Part shown: one piece after another, positions 8,154-17,215 of the stretch
Layout of the letters: each line of letters opens with the position of its first letter
Numbering within the stretch: the stretch's first letter is position 1
Notes under the pieces: model-generated
Seen by the model: the letters and a program-made list of their open reading frames with translations, nothing else
The model's database searches: none
What the model was told of the DNA's origin: nothing
Made by a program: the position numbers and the translations under genes
From: Chitinophaga sancti
Lineage (GTDB): Bacteria; Bacteroidota; Bacteroidia; Chitinophagales; Chitinophagaceae
Length of the DNA stretch: 64,000 nt
Assembly (NCBI RefSeq): GCF_034424315.1
Contig: NZ_CP139972.1
Span: 3,038,001 to 3,102,000, forward strand
Reading direction: 5' to 3'

Positions 8154-9578
8154 ATGAAAGACATGTCTTATAAAATAGTCACCCTATTTGCCATCTTTGT
8201 ATATGCTATTGCAGCTGTTTTTTCGGAAGGGTATTATCATCCTGATGAGCATTTTCAAATCTTAGAATTTGCTGCTTATAAATTAGGCCATGTTGAGGAG
8301 TTCCAGTTACCCTGGGAATTTAACGAGGCCATCCGTTCTTCATTTATGCCATGGATAGCCTTTATGATAATGAAAATTGTAGCTAACCCATATACAGTAA
8401 CGCTTATCTTAAGATTGTTGACTACTGCACTTGCTATATTCGCTATCGATCGCTTTTTCAGGGCCACCTCCAAACTATTACCCGTTCATGTACTACTCGT
8501 TTATCAGTTATTATCTTATTTTTTATGGTTCCTGCCATTTATTAATGTAAGGTTTAGTGCAGAGACATGGAGTGGGCTGTTATTTCTTTGGGCTGTAAGT
8601 TATATATATGAAGACAAAGGCGCGGCTGCTATTGTAGGTATATTGTGTGGGTTTGCTTTTCTTGCGCGTTTTCAGGCTGGGATCATGTTTGCAGGATTAT
8701 TTTCGTGGCTGTTTTTTATCGGGAAGTGGCAGGCGAAAAAATTATTGATTATTGGTGTTTCATTTGCCGGTATACTATTAACAGGTGTTTGGCTGGATTA
8801 TCTCTTCTATGATAGCTTTACGCTTACTGCCATTAATTATTTTAACATAAATATAGTTCGGAATGTAGCGTCACAATTTGGAACAATGAGCTGGTCTGCA
8901 TTTTTAGCTGAAACTATCATTGCATGTATATGGCCTGTAGGCATCCTCATTTATATTGCAGTGATGATTGTTGCCTACAGGAAACCAGCTTCATTATTAT
9001 TATGGTGTATTATTCCCTTATCACTTGTACATTTCATTATCATGCACAAGGAAGTACGGTTCTTATTTCCAATAGCTAACTTCTTACCATTCCTCATATT
9101 GACTGCATTTTATTCTCTGCAGCGAATAATGATTACCCGTATAGTGTTTTGGGGGTTATCAGCTATCAATATCATTGCTTTGATAACTATTATATGTTAC
9201 AAGCCATCGGAAGGAAGAATTGCTATGACGAGATATATTTATACGCATATGGACCGCTCTGCCAGAATATATTTCTTAGAGGGAGATAATCCCTTTCAGC
9301 CTTATAATTTTCTGACACAGTCTTTCTATGATATTCCGGCACTACATTTTACAACTTTAGCTTCTTATTCAAATTTAAAAGATGAGGATTTTAACAGGGC
9401 TGATGGTTTGATTATTCGATACAGGGTAATTAAAGATACCGGGTTAATAAGGCATATAGAAAGGCTACATTTAAAGGTCGTGAAAGCAGGGAATTATAAT
9501 TGGATAAGCACAATTAAAAAGGCATATTATGGAAAACTATTTAACGATGATGGTTATGTATTATTGATGAAGGAATAG
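8154..9578 (+). CDS. GT22-type mannosyltransferase-like membrane protein
   Basis: This 474-residue polytopic protein has the hallmark GYYHPDEHFQILE after the first membrane segment (residues about 26-38). This matches the first-loop acidic HPDE signature of GT22 enzymes (the ALG9/ALG12/PIG-B family of lipid-sugar-dependent mannosyltransferases). Further family-like features are VRFSAETWSG and MHKEVRFLFPIANFLPFL. It would transfer a sugar from a lipid carrier on the outer face of the inner membrane; the acceptor is unknown. It is the only complete plus-strand gene here and is divergent from the GT-C-like gene, convergent with the NRPS operon. After the TAG stop the frame stays open for a further 47 codons to 9719, probably by chance. 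Confidence 0.8.
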   Translation: MKDMSYKIVTLFAIFVYAIAAVFSEGYYHPDEHFQILEFAAYKLGHVEEFQLPWEFNEAIRSSFMPWIAFMIMKIVANPYTVTLILRLLTTALAIFAIDRFFRATSKLLPVHVLLVYQLLSYFLWFLPFINVRFSAETWSGLLFLWAVSYIYEDKGAAAIVGILCGFAFLARFQAGIMFAGLFSWLFFIGKWQAKKLLIIGVSFAGILLTGVWLDYLFYDSFTLTAINYFNINIVRNVASQFGTMSWSAFLAETIIACIWPVGILIYIAVMIVAYRKPASLLLWCIIPLSLVHFIIMHKEVRFLFPIANFLPFLILTAFYSLQRIMITRIVFWGLSAINIIALITIICYKPSEGRIAMTRYIYTHMDRSARIYFLEGDNPFQPYNFLTQSFYDIPALHFTTLASYSNLKDEDFNRADGLIIRYRVIKDTGLIRHIERLHLKVVKAGNYNWISTIKKAYYGKLFNDDGYVLLMKE

Positions 9579-9718
9579 TTTTACTTTAAAATCCGCTTCT
9601 CACAACAATTGCATTCAAAGAACCAGATGATTATTTTCCCGAGTTTGAATAATGAAGAGATAAAGGTAAATCTAATTAATCGTTATCCCCATCTAAACGG
9701 ATATTTTGATGTCGAAAA
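9579..9718. other. short convergent intergenic region
   Basis: This 140-base gap holds the ends of two converging transcription units. No clear hairpin with a T-run was seen on either strand. A 31-codon plus-strand frame from an ATG at 9627 (MIIFPSLNNEEIKVN and on) lies in frame with the upstream gene after its stop; it may be a chance open stretch or the relic of a longer C-terminus. Confidence 0.35.
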
Positions 9719-10642
9719 CTAATCAAACAAGTTCTTTAATTCTAAATCATTGATCATCTCAGCAAGTGCATATTCAGCAGGCTGCGCCTGCAATTGCTGT
9801 AAGAGGGCCGTCTTCACTTCTTCCACCGTAATACTTTTCATACAGGGCTTCCCATAAGGGCATGGCGCCCTGAATATCAGGTCCAGACAGGGAGAACAAC
9901 GCAAAGGCTTGTAAATATTAATATTATTATCATGCCCCCAGATAGTAGGCTGCGAAGGGCCGAACAACACGACGCCGGGAATATCAAAAGCATTAGTCGC
10001 ATGAGAAAAAGAAGAGTTTACACCCACAAAGCTTCGGGAATATTTAATGAGCGCCAGCGTATCTCTGAAAGAAACCTTCCCTCTCAGATCAACAGCATTC
10101 TTTACCCTTGCCTCACTTTCTATTCCCAGCTGAATAAAAGTATACTCCGGCATCTGTTCCACCAGCGCCTCCCAGCTTTCCAGCTCCCATTCCTGATTCT
10201 TCGATGTTTGAGAAGTAATATGCATGACGATAGGATTCTTATACTGCGCCATCACATTCCTTGCCTTTTTTTCCTCCTCCGGTGAAAAGAATACTTCAAT
10301 CTTATCATCCTTCAAAGGCACCCCCAGCAGATCAGCGATCAGCTCCTTCGAATTTTTATTACCAAACAAGGTAGGCATCAGCCCTGCATAAAAATCATCA
10401 TGGAATTTGGCCCACTTCATATAATAACGGATAAAGGAAACTGGATTCCGTAGAAAGGAAGTCCTGGTTACCCGGTCTATGTGGGGGTTATTTTTAAATA
10501 TTGTTTTCTGACGGTTATTAAAACAGAACAGCACGATCCTGCAACCAGGATATTCTTTTTTCAGCGCCCTGAAAGCAGGTGTGCTCAATAATGCATCTCC
10601 CAGCCCTCCAAATAATATAATACGAAATACTTTTCCGGCCAT
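9719..10642 (-). CDS. GT9-type (heptosyltransferase-like) glycosyltransferase
   Basis: The 307-residue cytosolic protein starts with the GT9 nucleotide-sugar fold signature RIILFGGLGDALLSTPAFRALK. It continues with LFGPSQPTIWGHD near the C-terminal donor site, as in ADP-heptose:LPS heptosyltransferases. A Cys-rich patch (CSPCLDLIFRAPCPYGKPC) follows, seen in several GT9 relatives. It is about 40 residues shorter than classical WaaF/WaaC. It is the last gene of the NRPS-containing operon, one base after the 65-aa gene. It could glycosylate the peptide product or simply be a cell-envelope gene caught at the operon end; the sequence cannot distinguish these. Confidence 0.8.
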   Translation of the reverse strand: MAGKVFRIILFGGLGDALLSTPAFRALKKEYPGCRIVLFCFNNRQKTIFKNNPHIDRVTRTSFLRNPVSFIRYYMKWAKFHDDFYAGLMPTLFGNKNSKELIADLLGVPLKDDKIEVFFSPEEEKKARNVMAQYKNPIVMHITSQTSKNQEWELESWEALVEQMPEYTFIQLGIESEARVKNAVDLRGKVSFRDTLALIKYSRSFVGVNSSFSHATNAFDIPGVVLFGPSQPTIWGHDNNINIYKPLRCSPCLDLIFRAPCPYGKPCMKSITVEEVKTALLQQLQAQPAEYALAEMINDLELKNLFD

Positions 10643-10643
10643 G

Positions 10644-10841
10644 TTATTGTTGATTTAATACCCAATCCAATTGCTGTATGGCATATTCCCATACGCTTTT
10701 CTCTTTATGCAAAAAGTGCAACAAACGTTTATCTCTTTTTCTGAAATGCTTCTTCAGCTCTTCTTCTGTTCTTTGCTCAATGATCAGAAGGTTTGTCTTT
10801 AGCTCGGCAACCCGGGCCTGTATTACTGCTGCTTCCTTCAT
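10644..10841 (-). CDS. 65-residue hypothetical helical protein
   Basis: A small, highly charged protein predicted to be almost all helix (VAELKTNLLIIEQRTEEELKK) with no signal peptide or membrane segment. I do not recognise the family. It is supported as a real gene by its tight packing: one base before the glycosyltransferase start and 12 bases after the hydrolase stop. Position suggests a role with the glycosyltransferase, but that is guesswork. Confidence 0.55.
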   Translation of the reverse strand: MKEAAVIQARVAELKTNLLIIEQRTEEELKKHFRKRDKRLLHFLHKEKSVWEYAIQQLDWVLNQQ

Positions 10842-10853
10842 AAATTGATATTA

Positions 10854-12803
10854 TTAGAATAAACCCCAGGAGAAGAAGTAAACACTTACCACCACAAATC
10901 CCGCTACAGCCACCCAGGAGAAAGCTTTTTCCCTGCCACTTATATGCTGTCTTTTCAATATCAGTACAATGGCCGAAACCAGCGCCCCCAATACTACCAG
11001 GTAAGGCATTGTAAAGAGATAGGCAAACCGCTCAGGTAATCCTAAAACCAGGATATAGAAATTCCTCGCTGCCACCGTGTTGATAGCATTTGTAAGGCCA
11101 ATGAAGGTGAACAGTACCAGTATAGCTGTGATAGCTATTGCCAGCCGAACAGACAACACGCCACTGCTTTTTTTCGGGCGGATCAGGAAGATAATCAGCC
11201 TGACGATCAGATATACCAGCGATAACACCAGCACAAGTACAATGGGTAACCAGCTGCTCCACACCGGCTGGTTCAACAGCATCGCCAATTTGTAAATACC
11301 TCCATTGATCCTGATATGGGTAGCAAAGGACAACGGTTCCTGCTTGCTGACCACCGGCAATACTATAGTATTGTTCAAAAAGGCTACAATCATATCGGTA
11401 CCTGCTTTCGAAGATCCGGGCGCATGTCCCTGATCAGGTATCACCACGGCCTTACTACCAGGGATCACCTTTTCCAGTACCTTTCCATTGGCCGGCGGTG
11501 TCACAGGATCAAACTGACCAGAGAGGATCAGCGTCGGAACATTCGTAGATAAATGTAATGGTGCCCCCAGTGTATCAGCGATCACTGTACTATCATGTGT
11601 GCCCCATTTATCACAGATATAATAATCTCCTTTGTAAAAAGGTAGTCCATCAGCCACCAATCCCTTGTACCTGGCAGCATCCGACTTGTATTCAGATAAA
11701 GAATTGACAGGTAAAGTTTCGTTACAAAGCACACAATAATAAGTGCCATAATCCAGATTCAATCTTCCCTTCATAGATGTAACAAGGGCCGTTACCAAAT
11801 TCTTATTCCTCTGATTGAACTGTTGTATCAGCGCCGGCAATACCTCAATAAATTTCCTGTCATATAATCCCTGCTGAACGGCTACCATAAAGTCCTGCGC
11901 ATTCAGCGTGAATTTTCCTCCCGGAACAATATTACTGGGAACCTGCACTGTAATAGGATCCTTCTGCAAGGCATCGATCGTACTATAGAAAAGGCTTGAA
12001 ATATCTCCATACTCCTTCCTGCATTGTTCATCCTGACCAGCACGTTCAAAGAGTAAACCCAGTGAGCGCATATAATTGCTGGTGTTATTATCATATAAGC
12101 CAGCATATGGCAGCACCGGAGAATCAAGGATCAGGCGTTCAATATCGGAAGGGAAATCTCTCAGGTATTCAAATCCCATACGGGTGCCGTAGGATACCCC
12201 ATATACACTCCAGGATGTATAGCCAAGTGCTGCTTTTAATGCATGGAGATCCTGCGCTACACTGGTGCTATTATATGCACTCACGTCGATATGTTTTTTA
12301 AGCAGCTCATCCCTGCAAGCCAGCGTTACTTTCACACGATCCTCCACTTCTCTATTGTTGTCATCATCATCGGCCAGGATTCCCATGTAAGACTTGCTCA
12401 GATCAGGGCATAACTGTGGCTGGGAGAATCCTGTACCTCTGGGGTCCATCAATACAATATCTTTGTCTTCCCGCAATGGATGATTGAGCCATCGTTTCAT
12501 TCCCTTCAGGGCGTTTCCACCGGGGCCCCCGGGAAGAAACACCACCGCTCCCCTGGCTTGTTTGTTCCGGCTTTTTATGATGACCACGGCCAGACTGATC
12601 TTATTCCCCTGCGGGTTTTTCCAGTTTTCGGGAACAGTTAAATGCCCCCATTGAATTTCCTTATCCTGGATATCCATTCCAGAGTAGTTAGAGGATTTTT
12701 CCAGTGTAAATGGCTGTTCATTTAATGACTGTCCCTTTACAAGCGATAGCTGTAGGAACAGCATGAACAGTAAGCAGGCAAAATGCAGTTTTCTTGTTTT
12801 CAT
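10854..12803 (-). CDS. secreted S33-type alpha/beta hydrolase with C-terminal membrane tail
   Basis: About 649 residues. A signal peptide (LHFACLLFMLFLQLSLVKGQ) leads into an alpha/beta hydrolase of the S33/TAP-like peptidase type. Oxyanion region FLPGGPGGN, MDPRGTGFS, nucleophile elbow GVSYGT (Ser204 from this start), acid in SGQFDPVTPP and catalytic His in PDQGHAPG are all present. After the catalytic domain come four membrane segments (starting WLPIVLVLVLSLVYLIV), an unusual addition for this family. The start at 12803 avoids overlap with the NRPS gene and places the signal correctly; 12824 is the longer alternative. Being exported, it is unlikely to be the cytosolic release thioesterase. 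It could process the exported peptide, for example by removing an N-terminal part, or act in self-protection. Confidence 0.8.
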   Translation of the reverse strand: MKTRKLHFACLLFMLFLQLSLVKGQSLNEQPFTLEKSSNYSGMDIQDKEIQWGHLTVPENWKNPQGNKISLAVVIIKSRNKQARGAVVFLPGGPGGNALKGMKRWLNHPLREDKDIVLMDPRGTGFSQPQLCPDLSKSYMGILADDDDNNREVEDRVKVTLACRDELLKKHIDVSAYNSTSVAQDLHALKAALGYTSWSVYGVSYGTRMGFEYLRDFPSDIERLILDSPVLPYAGLYDNNTSNYMRSLGLLFERAGQDEQCRKEYGDISSLFYSTIDALQKDPITVQVPSNIVPGGKFTLNAQDFMVAVQQGLYDRKFIEVLPALIQQFNQRNKNLVTALVTSMKGRLNLDYGTYYCVLCNETLPVNSLSEYKSDAARYKGLVADGLPFYKGDYYICDKWGTHDSTVIADTLGAPLHLSTNVPTLILSGQFDPVTPPANGKVLEKVIPGSKAVVIPDQGHAPGSSKAGTDMIVAFLNNTIVLPVVSKQEPLSFATHIRINGGIYKLAMLLNQPVWSSWLPIVLVLVLSLVYLIVRLIIFLIRPKKSSGVLSVRLAIAITAILVLFTFIGLTNAINTVAARNFYILVLGLPERFAYLFTMPYLVVLGALVSAIVLILKRQHISGREKAFSWVAVAGFVVVSVYFFSWGLF

Positions 12804-12807
12804 GGTA

Positions 12808-15800
12808 TCAGAAATGAAATTCAATGTTTAGGTTATCAGGCTTCATGGACTTTTCAATGTCTAATGCAATGTCCTGTTCCATAATAGCTTTATCCGGTGT
12901 AGCTACTAATCCCTGTAGCAATCTTTGATATCGCTCCATAATGAGCAGAATTGTTGGGGCTTCATAAATACCTGTATCGTAAATTGTTTCAAAGGCAATC
13001 ACATCCCCCTTATCAAAGAAATTGAGGGCAAGTGGTAGTCTGCTCCGCGTATATGATACGGGGTGCTCTTCCAGAGAAAATCCATCAAATGCATGGATGT
13101 GCCCCAGGTCGATGCCCGGATCCTGAAAGGCCACCATCATATCAAAAGGCATATGTTGTATGTGCAGGGCTTTCATTATTTCACTCAGGGGAAAATCATG
13201 GTGCTGTAATGCATGCAATACCTGCTCCCTGGCTTTCATACAAACATCTTCAAAAGTGACAGCTTTGTTATATTTTCCCCTCAGGACCACCGTGTTTGCA
13301 AACATGCCTAACAGCTCCTGCAGCTCCGGATGTGATCTCCCTCCTACCGGCATCCCTATACAGACATCCTGTTGGCTGGTGAGACGGAAGACCAGCGCCT
13401 GTACTGAAGCCAGGAGAAATTGATTGATAGTAATCCCCATCCGGTTGGCCAGCCGTCGGATGGCAGATGTATGCTCATCATTAAGATCGAAGCGTAGCAA
13501 ACCACCTTTATAAGAAGGTGTATCCCCATCCCACTCAAATGTCTGAACAGGCTGAAAATCTCCCAGCTGTTGGATCCAGTAATCCCTGCTCATATGCAGT
13601 GCCTCTTCCTCCAACTGCTGACGAATCCAGACAGCATAGTCTTTATATTGTATGCGTACCGGTGATAAAAGGGGAGCTTTGCCCTGCAGTTGACTATTAT
13701 ATACTTCCGCCACTTCCCTGATCAAAATGCCGAAGCCGGGTCCATCCATGATCAGGTGATGTGTCAGGAAGATCAGTTGCTGTATTCCATTATTATCAAC
13801 CAGCCAACCTTTCAGCAATAGCTCATTTTCAATATCAAATGCAGTTGCTAATGCTGCATCTGATTGTTGTAGACGAAAATGATATTTATCAGGTGCCTGC
13901 ACTACCTGCACAGGCATGCCCTGCAGCTCCCTGAAATTGCTCCGAAGCACTTCATGCCGCTGGATGACGAGCGTAAAAGCAGTCTCCAGTACCTGTATAT
14001 TAATAGCCCCTGTCATATCAAATACAGCACTCATATTATAAGCCACATTCGATGCCTCCTGCTGACTAGCCAGCCAGATCATATGCTGGGCAGGGGTGAT
14101 TGGGTACACGGCTTGCTGAGGTGCCAGCGGAATAAGGGGATACTGATCTTTGCGTGCACTGGCAATAATAGCCGCCTGTGCCCGTATATTGGAATGGTCA
14201 AAAATATCCCTGATAGCAATGGGCACGCTGAAATGCTGACGGATAGTATTTACTAATTGAGCTGCCTTAATAGAATGTCCTCCCAACGAAAAGAAATCAC
14301 TCCTCACATCCGTAACGGCTACCTGTAAATTCTCTTCCCATAACCGGGCTAAATCCTTCTCAACAGGAGTGGTCGGCGGTATTACATCCCCACGATGGCT
14401 GATGAAAGCTGTAATATCCCGCTGCGATAAACTTGTCCGATCTACTTTTTTATTTGGTGTCAGGGGAAGCTCACTTACCGGCACTACGACTCCCGGGATC
14501 ATATAATCCGGTAAAGTAGCTCTCAGGTGCGCTATTAAATGCGCAGGAATGCCTGCAGCCGCCTTTACAAAAGCAATCAGGAAAGCGCCCTGATCATCCG
14601 TTTTTTTAGCCACCACACAGGCTTCATCTACTTCCTCGAGCAGCATGATCGTTTTCTCAATCTCGCCCAGCTCAATCCGAAAACCTCTGATTTTCACCTG
14701 GCTGTCTTTTCTTCCTAAAAACAGGATTTCTCCCTTTTCATTCCACTGCCCTACATCTCCTGTATCATACATTCTCGCTCCGGGTTGAAATGGATCAGGA
14801 ACAAAACGTGCTGCAGTCAGTGTGGGATTACGGTAATATCCATGTGCCAAACCTGCACCTCCAATATACAGGTTGCCAATAGCTCCTACAGGCAAAGGAT
14901 TCATCCATCGATCCAGGACATAAAACCGGGTGTTATCAATAGGCTTACCAATATTGCGGGCATCTTCCCCACTAATCACCTGCTTCAGGGAAGACCAGAT
15001 CGTTGTCTCAGTAGGGCCATACATATTCCAAAGCTCCTTACCTGCATTCAACAGCTTTTCAGCCAGTGCTACACTCAGCAAATCTCCTCCACAAAGCAGT
15101 TTTAACCTTTGGGCTCCCTGCCAGCCCGCATTGAGGAGCAGCTGATAAAAGCCAGGCGTAGCCTGCATAATAGTCGGCTGTACCTTCTCGAGCTCAGTGA
15201 TAAGGTGCCCCGGATCAGACAAGACCCATTTATCTGCAATGTATACGGTGGCCCCAGTGATCAATGGAAGAAAAAACTCTAATAGAGAAATATCAAATGA
15301 ATAGGTCGTAACACTAAATAAGAGATCTTCAGCATGCAGCCCTGGCTGTACCTGCATACTCCTCAAAAAGTTAAGCAGGGAGCGGTGTCCGATCTCTACT
15401 CCTTTCGGCGTACCTGTGGAGCCGGAAGTATAGATAATATAAGCCGCATGCTCAGGCCCCAACAGTTCATCTTTGTATGGCACGGTATTCCGGGCTACCT
15501 GAAGCAATGCATCTGGCGATATTCCTCCTTCCCCAATAATCACTTTTGCCTGGCTGTTCTCAATGATATGTGCCAACCTTGCCTGAGGGAATGAAGGATC
15601 CAGTGGAATATAAGGTCTTCCGGCTTTCATTATACCCAGCAGTACTATTGGCAATAGGGCTGATCTTTCCATGATCACCGCTACGGGACCTGCTTCTTCG
15701 CTTTGTAACACCCCTGCTATCCCGCCAGAAAAGTCCTGCATCTCTTTATATGAATAACTGGTATACCCGTCTTGTATGGCGATCTTATCCGGATAGGCTG

Positions 15801-17193
15801 TGGCATGAGCATCTATCATATCCAGTAATGTATTTGCTTCGAAAAACGACTTATCCGTCTTATTAAAGCGATACAATACCTGCTCTTCTTCTGCCGGAGA
15901 TAATAAGCTGAGCGTCTTTAATTGTTTTTCCGGCGCCTGCAACACTTCATCAAACAGCATCGCTACATGCGAGATCAGCTGACGGATGGACGCTTCATTG
16001 AAATAATTCAGACTATAATCAAAATCAAACTTCACATCCCTGTGCTGATCAAACTCCCGTATATACACCGCCAGTGCTACCCTTTCGGCTTCATGCGTGA
16101 GTGGAAGTACCTGCGTAATTGTATCCTGAAATGCATCGGCATAATCATGCCGTTCATAAGACAGTGTGATATTAAACAGCCGCTCCCGCTCCTGCCGGAG
16201 GTGCAGCTCTCTGATCAGCCTTCCCAAAGGGAATCGCTGATGGCGGTAATCCTGGCGAAGCTGATCTTTAATAGCTATTGCCAGCTGGCGGAAGCTATCC
16301 TCCCAATTCAGATGCATCCTTAGCGGTGACACTCCCATAAAGAGGCCTACTGTCTTTTTATGAATGGCTTTATCCCTGTTTAAAACAGGTAAACCTATAG
16401 CAAGATCATCACAGTTGTAATATCGTCCGAAGTAAGTATATAATACACCCATGATAATATGAAAAGCAGATACGCCCCATGCTTTGGCCAGTCCATTCAT
16501 TTTATCATAAGTAGCCCGGGGCACCATCCATTCCTGTCGCCTGCTTTCAGGTAGATAAGCGGCTCTGTTCAGGCGGGGAATGAATGTCTCCCCTAATGCG
16601 CGGAACCGCTCCATCCAGTACTCTTTGTCTGATACCATTGTCGGGCTTTCCTGATATATCGCATCATCGTCCACGTAGTTCCTGTATGTAAAAGGATATT
16701 CGCTCTGCACATGTCCTGTAGCAAGGATCTCATTATAGTTCTTTACCAGGCGCTGGAACATAAGGGAAGTGCCCCATCCATCCGTTATCAGGTGATGATA
16801 AACGGAAAACAGGTAATGAAAATCATCCGCTACTTTTACCAGGCAGAATGTATGCAGCATTCGACCAGCCGTCAGGTCAAAAGGCTTTTTAAATTCCCGC
16901 TGCATGTAGGTATTGGCGGCAACGTATGCATCATCAGAAAGGGAGAAATCCACAAAGCCCAGTACAGCCTCATTCTTTTCCTGTATTTGGAAAGCAGGTT
17001 CGTTATTGTCGGTCGTTATAACAATACCCCGAAAGGAGTCATGCTGTGCTATCAGGCATTCATACGCCTCCCGCATGGCATCTGGCTGAAGTGGACCACG
17101 GATCTCGATTTTAGCACCAATATTATAGATAGGCAAACCAGGATACATTAATTGCTCATAATAAATATCCTGTTGTGGTAAGGTCAGTTTCAT
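12808..17193 (-). CDS. NRPS-D: C-A(Gly)-T-C
   Basis: About 1461 residues. Domains: condensation C (1-410, intact HHLITDG), adenylation A (445-918, YIIYTSGSTGTPKG, MYGPTE), carrier T (958-976, LGGHS), condensation C (1026-1445, HHLIMDG). The specificity residues read by eye are D-I-L-Q-L-G-M-I-W, close to the known glycine code. There is no thioesterase; the protein ends right after the second C domain. The first C domain begins LPQQDIYYEQLMYPG...YNIG, not the SPLQ type that follows epimerases. NRPS-C ends in a C-like domain and NRPS-D starts with another, so simple colinear docking is not obvious. NRPS-D may act last, in trans, or even at the start of the line. The start at 17193 is preferred over 17256, which would overlap the ABC transporter gene by 41 bases. 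Confidence 0.93.
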   Translation of the reverse strand: MKLTLPQQDIYYEQLMYPGLPIYNIGAKIEIRGPLQPDAMREAYECLIAQHDSFRGIVITTDNNEPAFQIQEKNEAVLGFVDFSLSDDAYVAANTYMQREFKKPFDLTAGRMLHTFCLVKVADDFHYLFSVYHHLITDGWGTSLMFQRLVKNYNEILATGHVQSEYPFTYRNYVDDDAIYQESPTMVSDKEYWMERFRALGETFIPRLNRAAYLPESRRQEWMVPRATYDKMNGLAKAWGVSAFHIIMGVLYTYFGRYYNCDDLAIGLPVLNRDKAIHKKTVGLFMGVSPLRMHLNWEDSFRQLAIAIKDQLRQDYRHQRFPLGRLIRELHLRQERERLFNITLSYERHDYADAFQDTITQVLPLTHEAERVALAVYIREFDQHRDVKFDFDYSLNYFNEASIRQLISHVAMLFDEVLQAPEKQLKTLSLLSPAEEEQVLYRFNKTDKSFFEANTLLDMIDAHATAYPDKIAIQDGYTSYSYKEMQDFSGGIAGVLQSEEAGPVAVIMERSALLPIVLLGIMKAGRPYIPLDPSFPQARLAHIIENSQAKVIIGEGGISPDALLQVARNTVPYKDELLGPEHAAYIIYTSGSTGTPKGVEIGHRSLLNFLRSMQVQPGLHAEDLLFSVTTYSFDISLLEFFLPLITGATVYIADKWVLSDPGHLITELEKVQPTIMQATPGFYQLLLNAGWQGAQRLKLLCGGDLLSVALAEKLLNAGKELWNMYGPTETTIWSSLKQVISGEDARNIGKPIDNTRFYVLDRWMNPLPVGAIGNLYIGGAGLAHGYYRNPTLTAARFVPDPFQPGARMYDTGDVGQWNEKGEILFLGRKDSQVKIRGFRIELGEIEKTIMLLEEVDEACVVAKKTDDQGAFLIAFVKAAAGIPAHLIAHLRATLPDYMIPGVVVPVSELPLTPNKKVDRTSLSQRDITAFISHRGDVIPPTTPVEKDLARLWEENLQVAVTDVRSDFFSLGGHSIKAAQLVNTIRQHFSVPIAIRDIFDHSNIRAQAAIIASARKDQYPLIPLAPQQAVYPITPAQHMIWLASQQEASNVAYNMSAVFDMTGAINIQVLETAFTLVIQRHEVLRSNFRELQGMPVQVVQAPDKYHFRLQQSDAALATAFDIENELLLKGWLVDNNGIQQLIFLTHHLIMDGPGFGILIREVAEVYNSQLQGKAPLLSPVRIQYKDYAVWIRQQLEEEALHMSRDYWIQQLGDFQPVQTFEWDGDTPSYKGGLLRFDLNDEHTSAIRRLANRMGITINQFLLASVQALVFRLTSQQDVCIGMPVGGRSHPELQELLGMFANTVVLRGKYNKAVTFEDVCMKAREQVLHALQHHDFPLSEIMKALHIQHMPFDMMVAFQDPGIDLGHIHAFDGFSLEEHPVSYTRSRLPLALNFFDKGDVIAFETIYDTGIYEAPTILLIMERYQRLLQGLVATPDKAIMEQDIALDIEKSMKPDNLNIEFHF

Positions 17194-17215
17194 GGGGGTC
17201 ACAGGGTTTAATACG

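Noticed and set aside
9579..9722. Open frame continuing for 47 codons after the GT22-like gene's TAG stop, suggesting readthrough or a truncated gene
   Set aside because: The family does not need an extension here and the added sequence matches nothing known; 47 open codons in AT-rich DNA can arise by chance.
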